A stretch of DNA of 64,000 bases, taken from assembly GCF_038725785.1 (NCBI RefSeq), contig NZ_CP109796.1, positions 2,480,001 to 2,544,000 on the forward strand, given 5' to 3'. The notes under the pieces were generated by a model. It was not told the DNA's origin, did no database searches, and saw only the letters and a program-made list of their open reading frames with translations. The DNA is from Termitidicoccus mucosus (GTDB lineage Bacteria; Verrucomicrobiota; Verrucomicrobiia; Opitutales; Opitutaceae). Made by a program: the position numbers and the translations under genes. This document shows, one piece after another, positions 8,853-17,704 of the stretch; the first letter of the stretch is position 1; each line of letters starts with the position of its first letter.

Positions 8853-10145
8853 TCACGCGCCCCGGCGCGTGCGGATGGCCGGCAGGAGCGTCAGCACAAG
8901 ACCGCACGCGAGCAGAGCCGCGCTGCAATAAAACGCCACCGGAGCCGCGTCGGCGGGACGGTGGTCGCGCAGCCACGCCATGAACTTCGGCCCGGCGACG
9001 CCTCCCGCCGACCACGCCGTGAGCACCATGCCGTAAAGCAACGCCATGCGCTTCTGGCCGAACAGCGCCAGCACATACGACGGCATCGCGCCGAAACCGC
9101 CCCCGTAACAAAGCAGCACGTAACACACCAGCGCGCCAAACAGCACCGGCGAGGCCGCGCGCGGCAGCAGCAGGAAGGCCACGATCTGCCCGGCAAGCAT
9201 GAGCGTGAACGCGAGCGACTGCCCGATCTTGTCCGATACCGCGCCCCAGAGAAAACGGCCCAGCCCGTTGAAAATCGCGCCGCATGCGATCAACGTGGCG
9301 CCCGCCGAGGCCAGCGCCGCCGCATCGATATCCGGATTCCGGATACGCAACAAATCCTGCAGGAGCGGCGACTGGAAACTGATGATCGAGATGCCGACGA
9401 AAATGTTGCAAAAAAACAAAAGCCACAGCAGGCCGAACTTTATCCAGCCGCCGCTCCCGGCCTCCGGCGGCGGGCCGGACGCCGACGCCGCCTCCCCGCT
9501 CCGCCCCTTGTCCGCGGACGCGCCCGTGTTTTCCTTTTCCGGCGGGTTTCGCATAAACGCCCCCGCCGACGGCGCGAGCACGGCGAACACGCCTCCCATC
9601 GCCGCGAACGCCACCGCGAGGTTTCCGTCAAACACCCGCAGCGCCACCGGCGCGAGCACCTTGCTCATCAGCAGCGCGCCGAGGCCAAAGCCCATGACGA
9701 CCATGCCCGTGACAAAACCCTTCTTGTCGGGGAACCACTTCGCCGCCGTCGCCACCGGCACCACATAGGCGAGCCCGAGTCCGGCGCCGCCGACCGCGCC
9801 GTAGCCCAGCAGCAACAGCCAGAGCAGCCCCTTCCACAACGCCGCCGCCGCAATGAAATGCCCGAGCGCGAACAGCGCGCCGCCCGTCACCGCGATGCCG
9901 CGCGGCGCGAGCCGCCCGGTCTTGAGCTGGAGCCCGCCCCACGCCGCGGCGAGCCCGAGAAAACAAATCGCCAGGCTGAACACCCAGGTGACGGCCTCGT
10001 TGGTCCAGCCGTATTGCGCCATGATCGGCTTCTGGAAATAGCTCCACGCGTAAACCGTGCCCAGGCAGGTTTGCAGGGCGGTGCCGGCAAGCGCAATCGT
10101 CCAGCGCCTGCCGTCTGGATAATGAGAAGTCGGGTGAGCGGGCAT
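8853..10145 (-). CDS. MFS transporter, OFA (oxalate/formate antiporter) family
   Basis: The 430-aa protein has about 12 hydrophobic segments and the OFA-family signature near TM1, GTVYAWSYFQKPI. A low-complexity Gly/Ala/Pro-rich loop (around residues 200-240) separates two six-helix halves. The start at ATG 10145 is chosen because MPAHPTSHYPDGRR leads directly into TM1; a longer frame adds 15 residues from the opposite intergenic region. OFA members exchange small organic acids, but substrate cannot be read from sequence. It is divergent from the first DUF3857 gene with 181 bp between starts. Confidence 0.85.
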   Translation of the reverse strand: MPAHPTSHYPDGRRWTIALAGTALQTCLGTVYAWSYFQKPIMAQYGWTNEAVTWVFSLAICFLGLAAAWGGLQLKTGRLAPRGIAVTGGALFALGHFIAAAALWKGLLWLLLLGYGAVGGAGLGLAYVVPVATAAKWFPDKKGFVTGMVVMGFGLGALLMSKVLAPVALRVFDGNLAVAFAAMGGVFAVLAPSAGAFMRNPPEKENTGASADKGRSGEAASASGPPPEAGSGGWIKFGLLWLLFFCNIFVGISIISFQSPLLQDLLRIRNPDIDAAALASAGATLIACGAIFNGLGRFLWGAVSDKIGQSLAFTLMLAGQIVAFLLLPRAASPVLFGALVCYVLLCYGGGFGAMPSYVLALFGQKRMALLYGMVLTAWSAGGVAGPKFMAWLRDHRPADAAPVAFYCSAALLACGLVLTLLPAIRTRRGA

Positions 10146-10326
10146 CGTTTTGGTTGAAAATCGTCCACTGAAACTCTGTCGCAACTCCAAGGCGATAGAA
10201 AACGATGATAAACGCGTGTGCGTCCCGCTCGGAGCCCTCCCGCTTATTCTATATGACCCAAATCAAGCAGTCTTCCAAAAATCGTCTTCTCCATCCGGCC
10301 CGACATCGCCAAGCTCGCAAACCATC

Positions 10327-12303
10327 GTGAACCCCTTCTTGCCACGCCTCGCCCGCACCGTGTCGCTCTGCATCCTGGCCGCTTCTCTCTTTCCGACAGC
10401 CCGGGCGGCCCGCTCGTTTGAATGGCGCCCCATCGGACCGGCCGACCTCGAATCCATTGCGCCCCCTCTTGCCCCCGAGATCGGAGCCGAGATTTTGTAC
10501 CGATACGAGGAGATCGACGACAGTGACAGGCACTCGGGAGCGCGCTGCCGCGATTATTTCCGCATAAAAATATACAATCAAAAAGGCCTGAGTCATATTG
10601 ATAAAATCGACATTCCCTGCCCGGACGGGATGAGCATCAGGAACCTCGCAGCCCGGGTGATCAAGCCCGACGGACGCGTCATCAACGTCGAAAAAAGCGC
10701 GTTCCACTCCCGGGAAATCGTGAAGCAGCGTCGCAAGCGCCACCAGATGACATCCTTCTCCTTTCCAGGCGCCGAGGTGGGCGACATCGTCGAATATAAA
10801 TGGGAATCCCGCGCCAAGGACCACTTCTACTGGTACACGCTCTCGCCCATGCACGACATGCCGGCCCGGCATGTGGAATTCCAAGTCAGCCCTTTTCTTG
10901 CGCCAGGTGTCGATTGCAGCACCTATACCCACCGCTGCCCGCCCCTCGAGGATATGAACGGGAAAGACGGTTTCATTCCCGTGCATATTTTCGACACGCC
11001 CGCCTTCAAGGAAGAGCCCTATATGCCGCCGAAGAATGACGTGCGTCCGTGGATTCTTTTTTATCCCAGGGTTTATCTTGGCGGAGTTCTTAATTTCTGG
11101 GCACGGCTCGGGCGGGAAAAGGTCGAGGAGGTGGATGCGTGCGTTGGCAATCCGTCCAAGCTTATAAAAGAAACCGCGGCAGCGATCATCGGCGACGTCA
11201 CCGGCATCGAGGAGCGGGCGCGCCTGATAAATGATTATTGCCGGAAAAACGTAATCAACACCGACCGGCATGTCCCCGAGTCCGGAGTGATCGTGAAGGC
11301 GAAAAAGAGACCGTCTCCCGATTATACGCTCCAAAAAAAACAGGGAGGCACGCTCGACATGATAATACTCTATCATGCCCTCGCCCGCGCCTCCGGCCTC
11401 GACACGCACATCGCTCTTTGCTCGAACAGGGACAATGGCGCCTTTAACCGGGACATCCATCTCGCCTCCGCCCTTCCGGACCCGCTCATCGCATTGCGGG
11501 ATGGCATGCGCTGGCTTTTCCTCGATCCCGCAACCGATGTCGTGCCCTCCGGCATGCTGCGCTGGCAGAACGAGGGCGCGCAGGTGCTCGTTTCCACCCC
11601 CGGCCGTCCCATGATGTGGCAGACCACGCTGACGATGCCCGCCGCCAAAAACCTCGCGCGCCGGAGTGCCGCGCTGCGCCTTGATGCCGAGGGCACGCTT
11701 GCAGGCTCGGTGCGGATTGATTATTCCGGACACGCCGAGATGAGTATACGCGACGACTATATGAACGAAACCCCGGCCATGCGCGATGAGATGCTGCGCG
11801 CTAGGATTCAGGAACGGTTGCCAAGCGCGGAGGTGACAAAGATTGAAATGCCGGGTATCGACGACGTCACCTCGTCTTTTTTTATCACTTACGATATTCG
11901 CGTGCCCCGCTACGCCGAACAACTGGGGAAGCGGCTGTTTTTCCAGCCGGGATATTTCGAAAAAGGCATTTCTCCGCTCTTTGCCGCCCAAGAGCGGGCT
12001 CACGACGTGTGGTTCCCATTCGCGTGGTCCGAGCATGACGACATAAAAATCGAGCTTCCATCCGGCTACACATTGGAGGCGGCAAGCGCGCCCGGCAGCC
12101 TGTTGAATGCCAACTGGGGTGAATATGATGTCGAGATCCTTGTTCACCGCAAAATCAACACACTCGAATACAAACGGCGCTTCAAGTTCGCGGGTACGCG
12201 CGTCATCCAATCCGGCTACCCTCACATCAAGGCGCTTTTCGAGGCCATTCACCGGCGCGATTCGCATACCCTCAGCCTCAAGGCGGACGACGCCGAACCA
12301 TAA
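10327..12303 (+). CDS. DUF3857/transglutaminase-like secreted protein 1 (triad lost)
   Basis: I place the start at GTG 10327, giving 658 aa with a signal peptide (NPFLPRLARTVSLCILAASLFPTARA); the paralogue downstream also begins with GTG just before its signal peptide. Residues about 30-250 form the DUF3857 domain (IVEYKW, DKIDIPCPDG), followed by a transglutaminase-like fold. Where active members have NYGDCKDK, this protein has a KKQGGTLDMI stretch, and the catalytic His position is not kept; only the Asp (FLDPATD) remains, so it is probably not a cysteine enzyme. It is first of three tandem paralogues. Its job, perhaps binding peptides or sugars in the periplasm, is unknown. Confidence 0.75.
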   Translation: MNPFLPRLARTVSLCILAASLFPTARAARSFEWRPIGPADLESIAPPLAPEIGAEILYRYEEIDDSDRHSGARCRDYFRIKIYNQKGLSHIDKIDIPCPDGMSIRNLAARVIKPDGRVINVEKSAFHSREIVKQRRKRHQMTSFSFPGAEVGDIVEYKWESRAKDHFYWYTLSPMHDMPARHVEFQVSPFLAPGVDCSTYTHRCPPLEDMNGKDGFIPVHIFDTPAFKEEPYMPPKNDVRPWILFYPRVYLGGVLNFWARLGREKVEEVDACVGNPSKLIKETAAAIIGDVTGIEERARLINDYCRKNVINTDRHVPESGVIVKAKKRPSPDYTLQKKQGGTLDMIILYHALARASGLDTHIALCSNRDNGAFNRDIHLASALPDPLIALRDGMRWLFLDPATDVVPSGMLRWQNEGAQVLVSTPGRPMMWQTTLTMPAAKNLARRSAALRLDAEGTLAGSVRIDYSGHAEMSIRDDYMNETPAMRDEMLRARIQERLPSAEVTKIEMPGIDDVTSSFFITYDIRVPRYAEQLGKRLFFQPGYFEKGISPLFAAQERAHDVWFPFAWSEHDDIKIELPSGYTLEAASAPGSLLNANWGEYDVEILVHRKINTLEYKRRFKFAGTRVIQSGYPHIKALFEAIHRRDSHTLSLKADDAEP

Positions 12304-12414
12304 CCGGCGGCTGCCCCGCCCCTGCCTCGGGAGCCGGGCAACCTGAGCCAACACGGAAGATCCCTGCATATTTTTCTTTGCCTTCGCCGGGCCATCGACA
12401 CATTAAACCGGGTT

Positions 12415-14424
12415 GTGAAACCCTGTCCATCATCCTTGCGCGCGGCTCTTTGCGTGTCCTGGCTTGCCCTTGGCTTCTCCCCCTTCGCCGAGGCCATCGA
12501 CTGGCAACCGCTCGATCCGGGGGACCTTGCCGCGACCGCCTCCGCCATTGATCCCGACGCGGGGGCGGAAATCCTTTATCGCTACCTTGAGATCGACGAC
12601 AGCTTCAACTACGACAGTTCGGGTTCCAGCAGTCATGAATACATTCGCATAAAAATATATAACGACAAGGGTGTGCGTGAGCTCGACAAAATCGACATCC
12701 CCTATACCAACCTGAGCTCTGTACGCCGTCTCATGGCGCGCGTCATCAAACCCGGCGGCGGCATTCTCGAGGTGAACAAGGACGCGTTTCACCAGCGCGA
12801 CATCGTGAAGAAAGGCGACCGCAAGGTGCAGGTGATCTCGTTTTCATTTCCCTCCATCGAACCGGGCGACATCGTTGAATACAAATGGGACACCCGCTCG
12901 GACACCAACGTCTACGGACTCCAGCTCCGGCTGTTGCGCGAGATGCCCACGCGCAGGGTGTGCTTCCGGGTGAAGCCTTTTCTCGCCCCCGGACTGAACT
13001 TTGATGTGTTTTATCACCAGTGCCAGCAGCAGAAATTCGAAAGGGACCGGGAGGACTTCCATTCCATCGAACTGCGCGACCTCCCCGCATTCAAGGAAGA
13101 GCCCTGGATGCCGCCCGAGGACGAGGTGCAGCCGTGGATTCTGTTTTATCCCATGCTTGTCGAGGAAAAACCCGGAAACTTCTGGCCGAATACCGGGAAA
13201 ACCACGGCCGGGGACATGGCTTCCTACACGCGCCGTCCGTCGAAAGAGATAAAGGAAGCCGCCGCCCGCATCACCGCGGGCGCGACCACGGTCGAGGAAC
13301 GCGCCCGCCTCATCAATGACTACTGCCGCAACCAAATCCTCAATACCAGCCGCTACATCCCCAAGTCGGGCGACATCGTGAAACCCAAGAGCAAGCCGAC
13401 CCCCGGCTACACGCTTGAGAAAAAACAGGGGCGCACGATCGACATCGTGACGCTTTACCACGCGCTGGCCCGCGCCGCCGGGCTCGACTCGCGGGTGGCG
13501 TTGTGCGCCGACCGCTCCGACGCCTTTTTCCGCCGGGACATCCGGCTTTCCTCCCAGCTCCCGGCGCAGATCGTCGCCGTAAAGGATGGCGGGGGGTGGC
13601 TCTTTTTCGATCCCGCCTTCGACAGCGTCCCGGCCGGAAGCCTGCGCTGGTATAACGAAGGCGTGCCGGTGCTCGTCGCCACCCCGCAATCCGTCGAGTG
13701 GCTCACCACCCCGCTGACCCCGGCGGACCGGACCCGGCTGAAGCGCACCGCCCGGCTGCGCCTCAATGACGAGGGCACGCTGATGGGCGAACTGCGCTTT
13801 GACTATTTCGGGCACTACGAGATCCAGGCCCGCATCGACTTCATGCTCGAAACCCCGGAAAAGCGTGAAGAGATCATGCGCGAACGGCTCCAGTCACGCA
13901 TTCCCGGGGCGGAGATTTCCCGGCTGGAAATGCCGGGCATCGATGACCTCGCCGCGCCGGTTTATATAACATACAACATACGCATCCCGAACTACGCCGA
14001 GCGGGTCGGTCCGCGGCTGTTTTTCCAGCCCGGCTATTTCGAAAAAGGCAACCAGCCGCGGTTCACCGCCGAGACCCGCGACCACGATATATATTTCCCT
14101 TATCCGTGGTCGGTCGAGGATGACGTGGAAATCGGCGTCCCGGCCGGATTCTCGCTGGAAGAAGCGAGCGCGCCGGGGTCCATGCCGGAGAATGCGGACT
14201 GGGGAAAATACACCGTGCAAATCGCATTTAAAAAGAGCACCAAGACGATCATCTATAAGCGCGCGTTCGCCTTCACGCCGGTGAGGTTTTCCAAGGAGAG
14301 CTACGCGCAGGTCAAACGCCTCTTCTCCGCCCTCCATCACCGGGACGCGCATACGCTCAGTCTGAAAAGCGGGGCGCCGTCCGGAGAAACCGGCGCCGCA
14401 CCCGCCGCCGCGGCCGCCAGATAA
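12415..14424 (+). CDS. DUF3857/transglutaminase-like secreted protein 2 (triad lost)
   Basis: This 669-aa protein starts at GTG 12415 with a signal peptide ending near FAEA. It aligns throughout with its upstream neighbour (DKIDIPY, EPGDIVEYKWDTRSDT, PWMPPEDEVQPWILFYP, LFFQPGYFEKG), so the two are a tandem duplication that has diverged. The transglutaminase Cys motif is replaced by KKQGRTIDIV and the His is missing, while FFDPAFD keeps the Asp. The gene follows the first copy after 111 bp and precedes the third by 28 bp; transcription together is likely. The C-terminal tail is rich in Ala, Gly and Pro. Confidence 0.75.
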   Translation: MKPCPSSLRAALCVSWLALGFSPFAEAIDWQPLDPGDLAATASAIDPDAGAEILYRYLEIDDSFNYDSSGSSSHEYIRIKIYNDKGVRELDKIDIPYTNLSSVRRLMARVIKPGGGILEVNKDAFHQRDIVKKGDRKVQVISFSFPSIEPGDIVEYKWDTRSDTNVYGLQLRLLREMPTRRVCFRVKPFLAPGLNFDVFYHQCQQQKFERDREDFHSIELRDLPAFKEEPWMPPEDEVQPWILFYPMLVEEKPGNFWPNTGKTTAGDMASYTRRPSKEIKEAAARITAGATTVEERARLINDYCRNQILNTSRYIPKSGDIVKPKSKPTPGYTLEKKQGRTIDIVTLYHALARAAGLDSRVALCADRSDAFFRRDIRLSSQLPAQIVAVKDGGGWLFFDPAFDSVPAGSLRWYNEGVPVLVATPQSVEWLTTPLTPADRTRLKRTARLRLNDEGTLMGELRFDYFGHYEIQARIDFMLETPEKREEIMRERLQSRIPGAEISRLEMPGIDDLAAPVYITYNIRIPNYAERVGPRLFFQPGYFEKGNQPRFTAETRDHDIYFPYPWSVEDDVEIGVPAGFSLEEASAPGSMPENADWGKYTVQIAFKKSTKTIIYKRAFAFTPVRFSKESYAQVKRLFSALHHRDAHTLSLKSGAPSGETGAAPAAAAAR

Positions 14425-14452
14425 CCCGCCACCGGCCTCCCACGCTTCCCCC

Positions 14453-16432
14453 ATGTTTCCCTCCCGCCAAATCCTCCGCGCCCTGCCGCTGCTCGCCGCC
14501 GCGCTCTCGTTCCTTCCCGCCGCTCATGCCGCGCCTCCCCGCTGGATGACCGAAGCCATGGCCCGTGCCTGCCCGGCGGGCGACCACGACACCCCCGCCG
14601 CCGTCATCCACGACGAGGCGCTCACCACCGTCGCATCCGATGGAAAAATCACCACCAGGACGATGCATGCCGTGCGTGTCCTCACCCGTTACGGCCGCGA
14701 CTACGCCACCGTTGCCATCCCCTACACCGCCGACACGGAAAATATCTCCGGATTCCGCGCGTGGCTCCGACTCCCGTCCGGCGAGGTCAAGGAATACCGC
14801 GCGAAAGACACCGCCGACATCGCGCTATCCCCCGAGGCGGTGTATGCCGACACTCGTTCCATCGTGTTCACACCGCCGAATGTCGTGGCCGGCAGTGTAT
14901 TTGGATTTGAATACACGCGGGAGGACCTCGGCACGCACGGCCAGGATATGTGGACCTTTCAGTCCACCATCCCCGTGCTCTTTTCGCGCGTGACCTACAA
15001 ACTCGCCAAGGGCTGGGGTGCCCGTTCCCTCACCTTCAACCACGCCGACATCCAGCCGGTCGCCGAAAAGGACGCCCTGGCTTGGGAGCTTCGCGACCTG
15101 CCGTCCGTACGCACCGAGCCGGCCAGCCCTCCGTTCGGACAGCTCGCCGCCTCCATCGGCATCGACCTTGTCCCGCCCGCCGCATCCTCCAAACGCGGCC
15201 CGGCGCGCACCTCGTTCGCCTCGTGGACCGACGTTTCCGCCTGCTACACGCCGGTCCACGACACCGCCGCCGCCCCCGACCAGGCCATCAGGCAAAAAGT
15301 CAACGCCCTCCTCGCCGGCGCGGGTCCCGCGCAATGGGAGCGCATCCGCGCGCTCGCCCGTCATGCCCAGATCGTCCGCTATGTGTCCATCCAGATGGGC
15401 CTGGGGCGGGGCGGCGGCTACACCCCGCGCGCCGCCGCCGAGGTGTTCAAAACCAACTACGGCGACTGCAAGGACAAGACCGCCCTCCTGCGCGCCATGC
15501 TTCAGGCCGCCGGGATTTCCTCGCATCCCGTCCTGGTTTACGCCGCCGACCGCCATGCCGTTTCCGACCGCTGGCCCACACCGGCCCAGTTCGACCACTG
15601 CATCATCGGCATCTGCGTGGACGAAACCGTCAGCGTCCCCGCCGTCATCGAAGTCCCCGGTCTCGGGCGCCTGCTCATTTTCGATCCCACCAACCCCAGC
15701 ACCGCCCTTGGAAATATCGATTCCGATCTGCAAGGCGGCCGGGCATTGGTCCTCGCCGGTCCGTCCGGCGCCATGATTACCCTCCCCTTCACGCCCGCCG
15801 AAAGCAATCATCTCGAACGCGCCATCACCGCGCAACTCACCGCCACCGGCGCGATCGGCGCGCGCATCAAGGAGCATACGACCGGCCAGATGGCCGCCTA
15901 CGAACGCGCCCTCTTTCACGCCCCCGGTTCCAAATACGAAAAGATCATCCTCGACTGGATAAACACCACCGCCCCCGGCGCGAAAATCGTCACCAATAAG
16001 CAGCAGGACGACATGAATGCCGATATCTTTGACCTCATGGTTGACTTTGCCGCCCCCGCCTACGCCCGCGCCATGCGCGACAAACTCCTCGTCTTCAAAC
16101 CCGCCATCGTCTCGCGCCGCCATTATATCCCGTTCGATGACCCCGACCGCCGGCACCCCATCCGTCTGCATCCGAATTCGTTCGCCGAGACCGCCGACAT
16201 CCTGATTCCCGACGGATTTGCCGTGGACGAACTTCCACCGCCCGTCGATGTGGCGGCCGACTTCGGCCGCTACACCGCCACCTGCACCACCGAAGCCGGC
16301 AAGGTCCACTACCGCCGCTCGCTGCGCGTCAACGCCGCCACCATCCCCGCCGCCAACTACAAGCTGGTGCGCCGCTTCTACGAAGCCGTCCGCAACGCCG
16401 AGCAATCCCCCGTCGTCCTCGTGCGCCGCTGA
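14453..16432 (+). CDS. DUF3857/transglutaminase-like secreted protein 3 (intact triad)
   Basis: The 659-aa protein has a signal peptide (residues about 1-24), a DUF3857 domain and a transglutaminase-like core with all three catalytic residues: Cys339 in NYGDCKDKTALLRAML, His382 in FDHCIIGI and Asp411 in IFDPTNP. Active members of this fold are cysteine peptidases or cross-linking enzymes. It is more distant from the first two copies than they are from each other, and is the only member of the three likely to be catalytic. It ends a plus-strand array of three genes; its stop is followed by a 183-bp gap before KDPG aldolase. Confidence 0.8.
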   Translation: MFPSRQILRALPLLAAALSFLPAAHAAPPRWMTEAMARACPAGDHDTPAAVIHDEALTTVASDGKITTRTMHAVRVLTRYGRDYATVAIPYTADTENISGFRAWLRLPSGEVKEYRAKDTADIALSPEAVYADTRSIVFTPPNVVAGSVFGFEYTREDLGTHGQDMWTFQSTIPVLFSRVTYKLAKGWGARSLTFNHADIQPVAEKDALAWELRDLPSVRTEPASPPFGQLAASIGIDLVPPAASSKRGPARTSFASWTDVSACYTPVHDTAAAPDQAIRQKVNALLAGAGPAQWERIRALARHAQIVRYVSIQMGLGRGGGYTPRAAAEVFKTNYGDCKDKTALLRAMLQAAGISSHPVLVYAADRHAVSDRWPTPAQFDHCIIGICVDETVSVPAVIEVPGLGRLLIFDPTNPSTALGNIDSDLQGGRALVLAGPSGAMITLPFTPAESNHLERAITAQLTATGAIGARIKEHTTGQMAAYERALFHAPGSKYEKIILDWINTTAPGAKIVTNKQQDDMNADIFDLMVDFAAPAYARAMRDKLLVFKPAIVSRRHYIPFDDPDRRHPIRLHPNSFAETADILIPDGFAVDELPPPVDVAADFGRYTATCTTEAGKVHYRRSLRVNAATIPAANYKLVRRFYEAVRNAEQSPVVLVRR

Positions 16433-16615
16433 CCCACCCCTCGTTCTCTTTCCGCGTTCTCTTCATCTTGCCCAAGCCGCCCGGGAAAAAGAAAGGGGGA
16501 CAAAATGCCGGGTTGGCATCACTTTGCCGCGCGCCTCTTCCATCTGTCCGAAAATAAAAAGTTTCCCCCGCGCCGCCGCACCGCCTAGACCTGACACCCT
16601 CCGATCCACAAACCC

Positions 16616-17254
16616 ATGAAAAAAGACGCCATCCTGTCCAAAATCAAAACCGAGAAAGTCGTCGCCCTCATCCGCGCCGACAGCCCCGACGGGCTCCTCG
16701 ATTGCGCCAAGGCCCTCGCCGCCGGCGGCCTCACCAGCATCGAGCTCACCATGACCACGCCCGGCGCCATCCGCATGCTCGAAAAAGCCACCGCCGAGCT
16801 GCCCGATTTCCTCTTCGGCCTCGGCACCGTGCTCGACACCGAGACCGCCCGCGCGGGCATCCTCGCCGGCGCCAAGTTCATCGTCACGCCCGCCACCCGC
16901 CCCGCCGTCAACGAGCTCTGCCAGCGTTACAGCATCCCCGTTTTCTGCGGCGCGTTCACCCCCACCGAAATCATCACCGCCTGGGAATCCGGCGCCGACG
17001 CCGTGAAGATTTTCCCCGCCGAGTTCTTCGGACCCAACTACATCAAGTCGGTCAAGGCCCCCTTCCCGCAAATCGACTTCGTGCCCACCGGCGGCGTCAA
17101 TGAAAACAACGTCGCCGACTTCCTCAAGGCCGGTGCCGCCGCCACCGCCGCCGGCAGCTCGCTCGTGCAGGCCAAGGCGCTCAAGGACAAGGATTGGGCC
17201 GCCATCACCGCCAAGGCCAAGGCTTTCGCCGACGCCGTCGCCGCCTTCAAGTAA
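16616..17254 (+). CDS. eda: 2-dehydro-3-deoxy-phosphogluconate (KDPG) aldolase
   Basis: The 212-aa protein is full length for the class I KDPG/KHG aldolase family. It splits 2-keto-3-deoxy-6-phosphogluconate into pyruvate and glyceraldehyde-3-phosphate in the Entner-Doudoroff route and in uronate breakdown. The Schiff-base lysine is Lys131 in VKIFPAEFFGP, and the acid-base Glu43 lies in IELTMTTP. GLGTVLD and FVPTGGV are phosphate- and substrate-loop blocks. It uses ATC and TAC codons only, as do housekeeping genes here. It appears monocistronic and is closed by a strong terminator at 17281-17312. A pectin or uronate link with the 44-53 kb locus is possible but not shown. Confidence 0.93.
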   Translation: MKKDAILSKIKTEKVVALIRADSPDGLLDCAKALAAGGLTSIELTMTTPGAIRMLEKATAELPDFLFGLGTVLDTETARAGILAGAKFIVTPATRPAVNELCQRYSIPVFCGAFTPTEIITAWESGADAVKIFPAEFFGPNYIKSVKAPFPQIDFVPTGGVNENNVADFLKAGAAATAAGSSLVQAKALKDKDWAAITAKAKAFADAVAAFK

Positions 17255-17280
17255 GCCGCGACCAACTCAAAGCATTCGAC

Positions 17281-17312
17281 AAGCCGGTGCCTCTGCCCGC
17301 ACCGGCTTTTTT
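17281..17312 (+). terminator. intrinsic terminator of the aldolase gene
   Basis: A perfect 10-bp stem AAGCCGGTGC/GCACCGGCTT (17281-17290 and 17299-17308) with an 8-nt loop runs straight into six T at 17307-17312. Confidence 0.92.
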
Positions 17313-17704
17313 GTGTGCGCCCACGGAACACACGGAATACACGGAAGGGAGCTTCTAAAAATTCATTTCCAACCGCAAAAAGGCGCGAAAATCCGCCAAA
17401 AATACTGCTTGTTTAGCGTCATTTCGCGATTGTAGCGGTTGAAATAAAAATTCCGCAGTCCTTCACGATTAATTTTAGAACCTCCCGGAAGAATTTTTGG
17501 GATTATTATTGGCGGAATGTCGCTTCGCTCGGTTCTGTGTGTTCCGCGCGCAACTTAATGGTTCGGTTTCAATAGGGCGCAAAAGGCACAAGATCGGGTG
17601 TTTTTCTTGTGCTTCTTGTGCCTCTTTGCGGCTATTTTAAAGGTTCCCTTCCCTGCATTTTCGGTCTCTTTTTCAGCGCCTCAGTCTTCAGTTTTTCCGC
17701 CGCC
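17313..17704. repeat. repeat-filled intergenic region (392 bp)
   Basis: No gene is supported here. Arms 17322-17337 (CACGGAACACACGGAA) and 17533-17548 (TTCTGTGTGTTCCGCG) form one imperfect inverted repeat. Arms 17577-17593 (GCGCAAAAGGCACAAGA) and 17613-17630 form a second, related in wording to the repeats at 36006-36172 and 56659-56813. The helicase frame is open through 17609-17704, but that part reads as repeat-derived, so the start is set at 17705. Confidence 0.65.

Noticed and set aside
10249-12369. Long minus-strand open frame opposite the first DUF3857 gene
   Set aside because: It has no recognisable motif, and the plus strand has a signal peptide and close similarity to the next gene.
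17609-17704. Upstream extension of the helicase with a hydrophobic start
   Set aside because: It is encoded by repeat sequence and would give a signal-like peptide to a cytoplasmic DNA enzyme.
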